Below, one piece after another: positions 34,171 through 42,862 of a stretch of 64,000 nt of DNA. Within the stretch, counting starts at the first letter, position 1. Each line of letters opens with the position of its first letter. The notes under the pieces are model-generated. The model was given only the letters and a program-made list of their open reading frames with translations. It was not told the origin of the DNA and made no database searches. Origin of the DNA: Sphingomonas echinoides (lineage in GTDB: Bacteria; Pseudomonadota; Alphaproteobacteria; Sphingomonadales; Sphingomonadaceae); the NCBI RefSeq assembly GCF_029623395.1, contig NZ_JAPYKK010000012.1:45548-109547 (forward strand). The letters run 5' to 3'. Made by a program: the position numbers and the translations under genes.

Positions 34171-35475
34171 TCAGAAGGTCACGCGCCCCCCGAGCGACAG
34201 CACGACGGCATGCGCATTCCGCAACAGGCCGTTGGTGACGACGGGCGTCTGCGCCGGGGTTCCGGCATAGGCCGCGGTCACGCGGTCGATCGTCGTGTCG
34301 CTGAAGTCGACATAGCTTGCCGCCGCGTCGAGCGCGATGCGCGGGGTCAGCTGGTAGCTGCCGCCCGCTGCATAGGTCCAGCGGTTGGCATCGGGCACGC
34401 GCGCGTCGCGCAAGCCGTCCTGCGTCGGGGTGATCGTCCGTTGGAGACCCGCACGCACCGTCGCCTTGGGGCTGAGCGCATAATCGACGCCGCCCGCGAG
34501 GCTCCAGCTGTCGCGGTAATTTTCGGGCAGCGCGACGTTGAGCGGCGCGCCGAGCCGAATCGCGTCGAACTTGCTCCAGTTATACGCGACGACCTGCGCG
34601 TTGAGCGTCAGCGCGTTGGTCGCCTTGAGACGCCCCGCGACCATCACCTGCCCCGGGGTGCGGAACTTCGCCTGCACGTCCGACAGCGACGTGTTCGACG
34701 CGGCGAGCGGACCGACCAGATTGTAGATGTTGAGCTGGCCGGTCAGCGTATGCTCGATGCTCGACTTGTAGCTGATCCCGACGGTGGCGATGTCGTTGTG
34801 GAGTTGGACGCCCGCGGTCCAGCCGAAGTCCCAGCCGTGGCCCTTGAGTGTCTGCGTGCCGTCCGGAAGGGATGCAAGGACGTTGGGGAGCTGGTTGCTG
34901 AGGAAGGCGTCGGTATATTCGACGTTGAGCGCGCCGCCGACCCGCAGCCAGTCGGTCAGCACGATGCCGACCGAGGGCTGGATGTCGATCGTCCGCAGCC
35001 GCGTCTTGTCCGCGCTGTAGCGCGCCCAGCTGTTGGCGTCGTAATCGGTGGTGAAGCTGAACGGCGAGGTGACCGCGAGGCCGACCGCGATCCGGTCGTT
35101 GATCGGATAGGCGATCGCGCCGCTCGGCAGGACGCCATTGTTGATCGGGTCGCGCGACACGCCATTGCCACCGACCGGCGCGAACGCCTGCCCCGGGCGG
35201 CGGATCAGCGTACCATTGTCGATCACCTCGCCCTTGGGCAGGATCGCGGTCGCGCTGACCGCGGCTTCGGCATTGGTGATCCCGGCGATCGCGGCCGGAT
35301 TCCACCATAGCGATGCAGGCCCGGTATCGGCGGCCTCCCCCGAAAACGCACGGCCCGCACCGCGCGCGGACTGCGCCTCTAGGTAGAAGGCGTCGGCATG
35401 CGCGACGCCGGTGAACCCGATCGACGAGACAAGCGCGGTCGCGCCCAGCAACGGGGCTTTGAAACGAATTGGCAT
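34171..35475 (-). CDS. OmpP1/FadL-family outer-membrane channel
   Basis: A 434-residue beta-barrel protein with signal peptide ending GVAHA. The mature start DAFYLEAQSARGAGRAFSGE and the plug-like segment ASLWWNPAAIAG are hallmarks of FadL/TodX channels, which let hydrophobic molecules such as long-chain fatty acids or aromatic hydrocarbons pass the outer membrane. The C-terminus SLGGRVTF ends in the usual aromatic residue. ATG 35475. No fatty-acid or hydrocarbon degradation genes are nearby, so the substrate is open. Confidence 0.9.
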   Translation of the reverse strand: MPIRFKAPLLGATALVSSIGFTGVAHADAFYLEAQSARGAGRAFSGEAADTGPASLWWNPAAIAGITNAEAAVSATAILPKGEVIDNGTLIRRPGQAFAPVGGNGVSRDPINNGVLPSGAIAYPINDRIAVGLAVTSPFSFTTDYDANSWARYSADKTRLRTIDIQPSVGIVLTDWLRVGGALNVEYTDAFLSNQLPNVLASLPDGTQTLKGHGWDFGWTAGVQLHNDIATVGISYKSSIEHTLTGQLNIYNLVGPLAASNTSLSDVQAKFRTPGQVMVAGRLKATNALTLNAQVVAYNWSKFDAIRLGAPLNVALPENYRDSWSLAGGVDYALSPKATVRAGLQRTITPTQDGLRDARVPDANRWTYAAGGSYQLTPRIALDAAASYVDFSDTTIDRVTAAYAGTPAQTPVVTNGLLRNAHAVVLSLGGRVTF

Positions 35476-35512
35476 TGAGGTTTCCTGTACTGGTAAGCGG
35501 AGGAGGAAAGCG

Positions 35513-35923
35513 TCAGCGCACGCGCGTCCAGGTCTGTGTCTTGCACAGCGGGAAGAAGACGCAGCCGCGCAATTTCAACTGGTTGGCACCGACAGGCGTG
35601 ATCTTGCCATTGTAGGTCTTGCCGTCGTCGGCGTTGTAGACCTGACCGTTGCTCCACACGCCATCGGTGTCGGGCTTGAAGCCGGTCAGGAACAGCATCC
35701 CTTCGATCGGGCGGCTGCGCAGGGCGGCGTTGGAATTTCTGCTGTCCTTCATGCCGGGATTCGCGCGGAGCGCATCCGACGTCACGATCCGCCCACAGAT
35801 CGACGCGCCGCAGCGCGCGATTTCGACGATGGCATTGTGGGTTTCGGTCTTCCAGCGACCGATCACGGTATCGGTGGCAACCGGTGCACCGGCAAGCAGT
35901 GCGCTGATGATCAGCAGAGACAT
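35513..35923 (-). CDS. DUF2147 domain periplasmic protein
   Basis: A 136-residue protein with a short hydrophobic signal (residues 1-18) and a DUF2147 lipocalin-like domain: VIGRWKTETHNAIVEIARCG, then SICGRIVTSDALR, and the end QLKLRGCVFFPLCKTQTWTR. Four cysteines could form disulfides. Members are small periplasmic proteins of unknown role. ATG 35923 has GAGAGGATCGAGG upstream; a longer in-frame reading to 36136 is not credible. It lies 37 bases upstream of the FadL-family gene on the same strand and may be co-transcribed. Confidence 0.85.
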   Translation of the reverse strand: MSLLIISALLAGAPVATDTVIGRWKTETHNAIVEIARCGASICGRIVTSDALRANPGMKDSRNSNAALRSRPIEGMLFLTGFKPDTDGVWSNGQVYNADDGKTYNGKITPVGANQLKLRGCVFFPLCKTQTWTRVR

Positions 35924-36309
35924 CCTCGATCCTCTCCAACCTGCCCGTCGACCCGCTGGGGCACGGACGTTTCGGTATGGACGCCACATCTGTGCGGTCG
36001 TCCGTCGTCGTTCGGCCCCCGTCTTATGCGCGAGCCCGATGCCGTATACGGCATGTCCGACGTCGCCTATAAGGATGAGCAGCAGCGTCAAGCATTCTTG
36101 CATCGAGAAAGCGCGATGCTGCGTGAAACGTGACACTTGGGCAACGCCTTAGGTGACGTTCCGGACGGTTCCGCGATCCGACCGAAACATGGCGTTTCCC
36201 TTATCGTCGCAAATCCGCGACACTCACGCCCAAGACGCGCGGCACGCCGCCTTGCCCTTCCGGGGCGGGTGCGCGCCCTCATCCCTCGACGCGTCATTGG
36301 AGGAGCGGA
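35924..36309. other. Intergenic region between DUF2147 and MerR genes
   Basis: About 385 bases between divergent genes, with no credible CDS. It holds a 16-bp perfect palindrome at 36039-36054 and presumably the promoters of both flanking genes. Confidence 0.5.
36039..36054. promoter_or_regulatory. 16-bp perfect palindrome
   Basis: ATGCCGTATACGGCAT is a perfect palindrome centred at 36046/36047, in the gap between the DUF2147 gene and the MerR regulator. It may be a regulator dimer site; the binding protein is unknown. Confidence 0.45.
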
Positions 36310-36732
36310 TTGGAAGACCGGCAAGAGCTGACGGGAATCAACGCGGTCGCGCGGATGCTCGACATCACGCCACGGACGTTGCGCTTCTACGAAGACCGCG
36401 GGCTCATCACGCCCGGACGAGTCGGTGCGATCCGCGTCTATACCAAGCGCGAGATCGCGCGGATGCAATTGATCCTGCGCGGCAAGCGTCTCGGCTTCAC
36501 GCTGGCGGACATCACCGAGTTCCTCGACCTGTATGATGCCGACCCGCAGCATGTGGAACAGATGCGCGCGCTGGCGGAACGCTGTCGGGAACGGATCGAC
36601 CGGCTCGATGCGCAACGCGACGCCATTGCGGAAACGCTCGGCGAGCTGGAGAAGATCGAAGCGCAAGCGCTCGACCGGATCGCCAAGGCGTCGCGCGGTG
36701 TGCCCCCCGGTCTGCGGGCTGTTACCGGGTGA
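36310..36732 (+). CDS. MerR-family transcriptional regulator
   Basis: A 140-residue regulator with an N-terminal winged helix-turn-helix: MLDITPRTLRFYEDRGLITP and VYTKREIARMQLILRGKRLG, then a long dimerisation helix (about residues 75-125). There is a single Cys in the helix and no metal-binding cysteine cluster, so a metal sensor is unlikely; it resembles the MerR group that controls catabolic genes. I place the start at TTG 36310 because GGAGGAGCGG lies 6-7 bases upstream. Its 3' end overlaps the convergent cytochrome gene by 11 bases. Confidence 0.88.
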   Translation: MEDRQELTGINAVARMLDITPRTLRFYEDRGLITPGRVGAIRVYTKREIARMQLILRGKRLGFTLADITEFLDLYDADPQHVEQMRALAERCRERIDRLDAQRDAIAETLGELEKIEAQALDRIAKASRGVPPGLRAVTG

Positions 36733-37657
36733 CCGCATGCGACGTCGGCTTGTGTCCAACGCCACCGTCGCGGTTTGTAAAATAGGTCGCAATCGCCGCA
36801 ACATCGGCAGGGGGTAGTTTGGCAAGGCTGCGTGCCACCGCCGCCATCGGCCCAGCGGGCGCGCGGTGACGCGGGCTGGTCCCACCCGACAGATACGTCA
36901 CCAAATCCTCGTGCGACCACGCCGCCGCACCCCGAGCCGGGGGGAGCGCAGGTGCGGTCCAGCCGTCGCTCCGCCCGCCCGTATAAGCCAGCGCCGTCTT
37001 CTCCGCGCCAAGGATGTCGCGCGGGGTATGGCATCCACCGCAATGCGCCACCGCTTCGGACAGATAGGCACCGCGGTTCCATTCTGCGCTGCGTTCGGGG
37101 TCGGGAACGAAGCGACCGGGCCGGAAGGACACCCCTTTCCACCCCGCCTGCAGCGCGCGGACGTTGAGCGGGAACGGGATCGTCGAACTTTCCTCCCGCG
37201 CAAAGACCGGGGTCCGCGTCATGAAATAGGCGTAAAGCGCGGCGACGTCGCCGTCCGCGAGCTTGCTGAAATGGCCATAGGGGAAAACCGGAAACAAATG
37301 CGCGCCGTCCCGCCGGACACCCTGGCGCATCGCGCGATCGAACGCCTGTTCGGACCAGTTGCCGATCCCGGTCTTCGGGTCCGGCGTGATGTTGGTGGCG
37401 TAGACCGTTCCCACAGCAGTTTTCATCGCATAACCGCCCGCATAGGGCTGACGACCGCGGACGGTATGACAGCGCGCGCAATTCCCGGCACTGGCAAGAA
37501 CCGCGCCTTTGGCAACCAGCGCCGGAGCGAAGCGGGTGGCATCCGGCCGGGGAATCCTGGCGATCGACGGGCGCCATGCGAACACCCCAAAACCCACCGT
37601 ACCGAGCGCCGCGATTCCGATCACAAAAATCATGACACGTCTCAGCATATTAGCCAC
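36722..37657 (-). CDS. Membrane-anchored diheme cytochrome c
   Basis: A 311-residue c-type cytochrome with an N-terminal hydrophobic anchor (about residues 5-27) and two haem-binding motifs, CARCH at about 60 and CGGCH at about 206. Sequence around them (GGYAMKTAVGTVYATNITPD and GAYLSEAVAHCGGCHTPRD) resembles the cytochrome subunits of alcohol or aldehyde dehydrogenases, but a third haem seen in many of those is absent and no dehydrogenase gene is next to it. It should act in periplasmic electron transfer. Start at 37657 or, nearly as likely, 37648. Confidence 0.87.
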   Translation of the reverse strand: MANMLRRVMIFVIGIAALGTVGFGVFAWRPSIARIPRPDATRFAPALVAKGAVLASAGNCARCHTVRGRQPYAGGYAMKTAVGTVYATNITPDPKTGIGNWSEQAFDRAMRQGVRRDGAHLFPVFPYGHFSKLADGDVAALYAYFMTRTPVFAREESSTIPFPLNVRALQAGWKGVSFRPGRFVPDPERSAEWNRGAYLSEAVAHCGGCHTPRDILGAEKTALAYTGGRSDGWTAPALPPARGAAAWSHEDLVTYLSGGTSPRHRAPAGPMAAVARSLAKLPPADVAAIATYFTNRDGGVGHKPTSHAVTR

Positions 37658-37808
37658 GGTCCCATCGATACGCCCTTCGTGGTGGCATGCGGTGCGCCTT
37701 GCATCTACCTGCGACGGAGGAACGTCCAGCGTTAGATGCTCCCCGCGTTCGAAGCGCAGCGGGAAGATCGCGGATAGTGCGGCAGAAGGGTTTCGACGGT
37801 TGACGACA

Positions 37809-38996
37809 ATGGACTGGAATATCGAGCAAAACCGTGACGCTACCGAAAGCGGTTCGCGTGAGAGCGCTACGCCGTCCGTGTGGGCGGCGCACCAGCAGGA
37901 CCTTGGCGCAATCGAACGGCAAGCCCGCCTTCGCCGGCTCCAGCCGCGCAGCGGAACCGATTTCTCCTCGAACGACTATCTCGCGCTGTCGGGATCCGCT
38001 CGGTTGCGCGACTCGGTCGCCGCCGCCTTGGCGCGTGGCGTTCCAATCGGTTCGGGCGGATCGCGGCTGCTGCGCGGCAACGACCCCGAGCATGAAGCGC
38101 TGGAGACCGAGGCGGCGGCGTTCTTCGGCAGCGAAACCGCATTGTTCTTCGCGAGCGGCTACGCCGCCAATACGGCGCTGCTCGCGACTTTGCCGCAACG
38201 GGGCGATCTGGTCGTCCACGACGCTTTGGTCCACGCGAGCGCGCACGAAGGCATGCGGCTGGGTCGCGCCGAAACCCGTGCGGCGACACATAACGATGCG
38301 GACGCGGTCGACACGGTGATCACGCAGTGGCGCGCGACCGGCGCGACGGGGCGCGCATGGATTGCGGTCGAGAGCCTGTACAGCATGGACGGTGATCGTG
38401 CGCCGCTCGACGATCTGCTCGCGGTCGCGACGCGGCATGACGCGATGCTGCTGATCGACGAAGCGCATGCGACCGGTGTGTTCGGGCCGGACGGACGCGG
38501 TCTGGCGGCGGCGCTGGAGGGACGCGAGACGGTCATCACGTTGCGGACGTGCGGCAAGGCGCTCGGCAGCGAAGGCGCGTTGCTGTGCGGCCCGGCGGTG
38601 GCGCGCGATTTCCTCGTCAACCGCGCGCGCGGCTTCATCTTCTCGACCGCGCCCTCACCGCTGATGGCGAGCGCGGTGCGAGAGGGGCTACGGATCCTGG
38701 CCGACGAACCCGCGCGGCGGTCGCGGCTGGCGGCGTTGATCGCGCATGCCGAACGCGTGCTTGCGCCGTGCGGCGTGACGCCGACCGGATCGCAGATCCT
38801 GCCGCTGCTGATCGGCGACGACGCCGCGACGATGCGCGTGGCGGCGGCGGTCCAGGCGGCGGGGTTCGACATTCGCGGGATTCGCCCGCCGACCGTCCCG
38901 GCGGGCACCGCGCGGCTGCGGATTTCGCTGACGCTCAACGTGGACGAGGCCGCGATCGACCGCCTCGCCGAAACCTTGCGGGAGATCCTGCCATGA
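37809..38996 (+). CDS. bioF: 8-amino-7-oxononanoate synthase
   Basis: A 395-residue PLP enzyme (alpha-oxoamine synthase family) that joins pimeloyl-ACP/CoA and alanine in biotin synthesis. Motifs: FSSNDYLALSG, GSGGSRLLRGNDPEHEALE, IDEAHATGVFGPDGRG with the PLP-contacting His/Asp, and the PLP lysine in RTCGKALGSEGALLCG. ATG 37809. It overlaps bioD as ATGA, forming a bioFDA operon. Biotin versus other oxoamine synthases is settled by the neighbours. Confidence 0.93.
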   Translation: MDWNIEQNRDATESGSRESATPSVWAAHQQDLGAIERQARLRRLQPRSGTDFSSNDYLALSGSARLRDSVAAALARGVPIGSGGSRLLRGNDPEHEALETEAAAFFGSETALFFASGYAANTALLATLPQRGDLVVHDALVHASAHEGMRLGRAETRAATHNDADAVDTVITQWRATGATGRAWIAVESLYSMDGDRAPLDDLLAVATRHDAMLLIDEAHATGVFGPDGRGLAAALEGRETVITLRTCGKALGSEGALLCGPAVARDFLVNRARGFIFSTAPSPLMASAVREGLRILADEPARRSRLAALIAHAERVLAPCGVTPTGSQILPLLIGDDAATMRVAAAVQAAGFDIRGIRPPTVPAGTARLRISLTLNVDEAAIDRLAETLREILP

Positions 38997-39634
38997 CCAC
39001 CACCACCCTCGCCCCCACCGTCATCGTCACCGGGACCGACACCGACGTCGGCAAGACCGTCTTCGCCGCCGCGCTCGCGGGGGCCATGCGCGCGCACTAT
39101 TGGAAGCCGGTGCAGGCCGGGCTCGATCCCCGGAGCGACGCCGACAGCGTCGCGGCCTTGTCCGGCTTGCCCGTGTCGCACATCCTGCCCGAAGCGTATC
39201 GCCTCGCCACCCCATGCTCGCCACACCGCGCGGCGGCGATCGACGGGGTGACGATCGAGCTCGACCGGCTCGCGCTCCCCGCAGTGACCGGGCCACTGGT
39301 CGTCGAGGGCGCGGGCGGGGTGCTGGTACCGATCACCCCCGATCTGCTGTTCGCGGACCTGTTCGCGCACTGGGCCCGCCCCGTGGTGCTGGTCGCACGC
39401 ACCGGGCTGGGGACGATCAACCACAGCCTGTTGTCGATCGAGGCGCTGCGTGCGCGAGGCGTGCCGATCCTGGGCGTTGCGTTCATCGGCGATTCCGAAC
39501 CCGACAGCGAAGCGACGATCGCCCGAATCGGCAAAGTCACCCGGCTGGGCCGCTTGCCCCGGCTCCAAACGCTCGACACGACGACGCTCGCCGCCGCGTT
39601 CGCCGACCATTTCGACCTGGCGGCATTCCGATGA
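38993..39634 (+). CDS. bioD: Dethiobiotin synthetase
   Basis: A 213-residue ATP-dependent carboxylase that closes the ureido ring to form dethiobiotin. P-loop VTGTDTDVGKTVFAAALAG, then WKPVQAG with the substrate lysine, VEGAGGVLVPI, and LVARTGLGTINHSLLS. ATG 38993 overlaps the bioF stop; its own stop overlaps bioA as ATGA. Confidence 0.94.
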   Translation: MTTTTLAPTVIVTGTDTDVGKTVFAAALAGAMRAHYWKPVQAGLDPRSDADSVAALSGLPVSHILPEAYRLATPCSPHRAAAIDGVTIELDRLALPAVTGPLVVEGAGGVLVPITPDLLFADLFAHWARPVVLVARTGLGTINHSLLSIEALRARGVPILGVAFIGDSEPDSEATIARIGKVTRLGRLPRLQTLDTTTLAAAFADHFDLAAFR

Positions 39635-40887
39635 GCGTCTCGCCGATCTGGCACCCGTTCACGCAGCACGGGCTGGGCGAGCCGATCCCGCGCGTCACCC
39701 ATGCCGAAGGCGCGATCCTGCACACCGCGGATGGGCGGCGGATCGTCGACGCGATCTCATCCTGGTGGGTGACGACGCACGGGCATTGCCACCCGCGCAT
39801 CATGGCCGCGATCGCCGAGCAGGCGCAGCGGCTCGACCAGATCATCTTCGCCGGCTGGACGCATGACCCCGCGGAAACGCTCGCGCGCGGACTGATGGCG
39901 TTGCTGCCGCCAGCGCTGACGCGCGTGTTCTTCTCGGACTCGGGCTCGACCAGCGTCGAGGTCGCGCTCAAGATGGCGCTGGGCTATTGGGCCAATCGCG
40001 GCGCGCCGCGCGACCGGATCCTCGTGCTCGAACACAGCTATCACGGCGATACGATCGGCGCGATGTCGGTCGGCGCGCGCGGGGTGTTCAACCAGGCCTA
40101 TGGCGCGTTGCTGTTCGACGTGGGGACGATCCCCTTCCCCGCCGCGGGGCACGAACAGGCCACATTGGATGCGCTAGAGGCAGCCTGTCGGCAGCAGCCC
40201 GCCGCGTTCATCGTCGAGCCGCTGGTGCTCGGCGCGGGCGGGATGCTGTTCTATCCCGCATGGGTGCTCGCCGAAATGCGCGCGATCTGCGCGCGACACG
40301 ACGTGCTGTTCATCGCGGACGAAGTGATGACCGGATGGGGCCGCACGGGCACGCTGCTGGCGTGCGAACAGGCGGGCGTCGTGCCGGACATCCTGTGCCT
40401 GTCGAAGGGCTTGACCGGCGGCGCGGTCCCGCTCGCCGTGACGCTCGCGACCGACGCGATCTACGACGCGCATTTCTCGACCGACCGATCGAAGATGTTC
40501 TTCCATTCGTCGAGCTACACCGCCAACCCGATCGCCTGTGCGGCAGCAAACGCGAACCTCGCGATATGGCGGGACGAGCCTGTCCGCGCGCGGATCGCCG
40601 ATCTCGCGGCGCGACAGGCACGCCACCTCGCCGCGCTCTCCGGTCACCGCAACATTCGCGGCGCGCGGACGCTGGGGACGATCACCGCGGTCGATCTGGT
40701 CGATCCGGCGGGCGGCGGGTATCTGTCCTCGCTCGGTCCCGCGCTGCTCAAGCGGTTCCGCGACGCGGACCTGCTGCTGCGTCCGTTGGGGAACACGGTC
40801 TATGTCATGCCGCCCTACAGCATCACGGATGCGGACCTCGACCGGGTCCACGCCGCTATCGGCACTGCGGCGGACGCGCTCGGGTGA
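39631..40887 (+). CDS. bioA: Adenosylmethionine–8-amino-7-oxononanoate aminotransferase
   Basis: A 418-residue class III aminotransferase. It begins WHPFTQHG, typical of BioA; ISSWWVTTHGHCHP, SDSGSTSVEVALKMALGYW, and LFIADEVMTGWGRTGTLLAC carry PLP contacts; the PLP lysine lies in LCLSKGLTGGAVPLAVTL. It transfers an amino group from SAM to the bioF product. ATG 39631 overlaps the bioD stop. It is followed 47 bases later by dinB. bioB is not in the window. Confidence 0.94.
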   Translation: MSVSPIWHPFTQHGLGEPIPRVTHAEGAILHTADGRRIVDAISSWWVTTHGHCHPRIMAAIAEQAQRLDQIIFAGWTHDPAETLARGLMALLPPALTRVFFSDSGSTSVEVALKMALGYWANRGAPRDRILVLEHSYHGDTIGAMSVGARGVFNQAYGALLFDVGTIPFPAAGHEQATLDALEAACRQQPAAFIVEPLVLGAGGMLFYPAWVLAEMRAICARHDVLFIADEVMTGWGRTGTLLACEQAGVVPDILCLSKGLTGGAVPLAVTLATDAIYDAHFSTDRSKMFFHSSSYTANPIACAAANANLAIWRDEPVRARIADLAARQARHLAALSGHRNIRGARTLGTITAVDLVDPAGGGYLSSLGPALLKRFRDADLLLRPLGNTVYVMPPYSITDADLDRVHAAIGTAADALG

Positions 40888-40934
40888 TGCGCTAAAGCGT
40901 TCCCCTTCCGTTCGTTTTGTCCTAACAGGCGCGG

Positions 40935-42020
40935 ATGGAGCCGCCGCCCCGCAAGATCATCCATGTCGACATGGACGCGTTCTTCGCCTCGGTCGAACAG
41001 CGCGACGACCCGTCGCTCCGCGGCAAGCCGATCGCGGTCGGCCATGCCGCGGCGCGCGGCGTCGTGGCGGCGGCGAGTTACGAGGCGCGGGTGTTCGGCG
41101 TGCGGTCGGCGCTCCCGTCGGTGACCGCGCTGCGGCGCTGCCCCGATCTGGTGTTCGTGCCGCCACGGTTCGACGTTTACAAACAGGTCTCGCGGCAAAT
41201 CCAGGCAATTTTCCGGGAGTATACGCCGCTCGTCCAGCCGCTGTCGCTCGACGAGGCGTATCTCGATGTCACCGCCAACGTGCAGGGCCTGCCGACCGCC
41301 TGGGCGACCGCAAAGGCGATCCGCGCGCGAATCTTCGAGGAGACCGGGCTGACCGCGTCGGCGGGCATCTCGTACAACAAGTTCCTGGCGAAGCTGGCCT
41401 CCGACCAGCGCAAGCCCAATGGCCAGTTTGCCGTCACGCCCGACATGGGCGCGGCGTGGGTCGAGACGTTACCAGTCGCGCGCTTCCACGGAGTCGGCCC
41501 CGTCACCGCGAAGAAGATGCAGGCCCTGGGCATCACCACCGGGGCCGATTTGCGCGCGAAGCCGATCGCCTTCCTGCGCGCGCATTTCGGTAATGCCGCC
41601 GACTGGTACCACGCGATCGCACGCGGCGAGGATCATCGCCCGGTCGATCCGGACCGGATCCGCAAATCGTCGGGCTCGGAGACGACGTTCAACCGCGACC
41701 TGCTCGACCCGGTCGAGATCGAAGCCGGGGTGCGGCAGATGGCGGAAGACGTGTGGGGCTGGTGCGACAAGGCGCAGGCGTTCGGCCGGACGGTGACGGT
41801 GAAGGTCAAATACACCGATTTCCAGCAGATCACGCGCAGCCGCACTTATCCCGGCCCGATCGACACCGCCGAGAAACTGCACACGGCCAGCACCGACCTG
41901 ATCCGGTCGGTCCTCCCACCGGCCAAGGGCATCCGGCTGGTCGGCGTGACCGTGTCGACTTTCGATTCGCTTGCCGACGGCCCCGTCGCGCTGCCGTTGT
42001 TCGGCGACGACGCGACTTGA
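40935..42020 (+). CDS. dinB: DNA polymerase IV (Y-family)
   Basis: A 361-residue error-prone translesion polymerase. Motif I IIHVDMDAFFASVEQRDDP, the steric-gate region, SLDEAYLDVTANVQG with the catalytic DE pair, SAGISYNKFLAKLASDQRKP, then HhH and little-finger domains with GSETTFNRDL. The C-terminus ends ALPLFGDDAT, containing a possible beta-clamp binding motif (LPLFGDD). ATG 40935. It is the last gene on this strand before a convergent lipoprotein gene. Confidence 0.95.
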   Translation: MEPPPRKIIHVDMDAFFASVEQRDDPSLRGKPIAVGHAAARGVVAAASYEARVFGVRSALPSVTALRRCPDLVFVPPRFDVYKQVSRQIQAIFREYTPLVQPLSLDEAYLDVTANVQGLPTAWATAKAIRARIFEETGLTASAGISYNKFLAKLASDQRKPNGQFAVTPDMGAAWVETLPVARFHGVGPVTAKKMQALGITTGADLRAKPIAFLRAHFGNAADWYHAIARGEDHRPVDPDRIRKSSGSETTFNRDLLDPVEIEAGVRQMAEDVWGWCDKAQAFGRTVTVKVKYTDFQQITRSRTYPGPIDTAEKLHTASTDLIRSVLPPAKGIRLVGVTVSTFDSLADGPVALPLFGDDAT

Positions 42021-42027
42021 GCGCGGC

Positions 42028-42729
42028 TTAGAACAGCCAGTTGCTCCATTGCCCGACCGCGACCCAATCCCGATCGCGGCGCTTGAACGCGTAGGTCGTT
42101 CCCCAATGCTCGATATTGATCGTCACGAACCCTAGGTCGTCCATCCACACCGGATCCGAAACGGCGTATTTCAGATAGCATTTGCGCGACAGCCGGACGA
42201 ACGGCCACCAGCGCGCATCGACGCGCGGGTTGTCGAAGCCACCGGGAAAATCGACCGTCCTGGTGTGCCCCCTGCGTGACTGCACCATGGCGGCATTGTT
42301 GAGCTGCTGCTGCTCGAGGAAACCGAGCGCGGGGGTGGTGTTGGTGGGGTCGGGGATGTGCGAGGGCTTATCGACGATCGTGTCCTGATAGATCTGCCGC
42401 GTCGTCAGCGCCTCACTCGACCGCAGCGGCACGACGTGATGCCACGCCAGCGGGCGTCGCGACGGCGCCGGGGCGACCGCCATGGTCGCGAAGATCGCCA
42501 GCGGCTTTCCGTTCGTGCGATTGTCGACGCAAATCACGTTGCCATCGTTGGTCAGGATCTTGAGCGTTGCTCGCACGAGCTTTTGCGAATCATCATACGG
42601 TGGTTTGGGCGCGCCCCCGCATCCCCCCAAACTCAATACGGTAGCGGCAGCGACGCTGAGGAGGATCGGGCCGCGAACGGTCCCATGCGGTCGAATCACG
42701 AGCAAGCCACCGAAAGGTTCATTTCCCAC
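42028..42729 (-). CDS. Putative lipoprotein of unknown function
   Basis: A 233-residue product that I do not recognise. A hydrophobic leader ends in a lipobox, LSLGGC (Cys at about residue 37), so it is probably an envelope lipoprotein. The rest contains ATLKILTNDGNVICVDNRTN, PLAWHHVVPLRSS and the C-terminal WGTTYAFKRRDRDWVAVGQW with many aromatics. The GTG start at 42729 is uncertain; a GTG about ten codons later would give a more normal signal length. It ends 7 bases from the convergent dinB and is divergent from the PEP-CTERM gene. Confidence 0.75.
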   Translation of the reverse strand: MGNEPFGGLLVIRPHGTVRGPILLSVAAATVLSLGGCGGAPKPPYDDSQKLVRATLKILTNDGNVICVDNRTNGKPLAIFATMAVAPAPSRRPLAWHHVVPLRSSEALTTRQIYQDTIVDKPSHIPDPTNTTPALGFLEQQQLNNAAMVQSRRGHTRTVDFPGGFDNPRVDARWWPFVRLSRKCYLKYAVSDPVWMDDLGFVTINIEHWGTTYAFKRRDRDWVAVGQWSNWLF

Positions 42730-42862
42730 CCCGTTTTGTCTGTCTACCCAACGGCATGCTTGGGCACCGAGCGTGCCTTACCCTAAATGAAACCCGTCCC
42801 ACAGCGGGAATCACCATGATGAAACAGGTCGCAATTTTGCTAGACGATGCTATAGATCCGTG

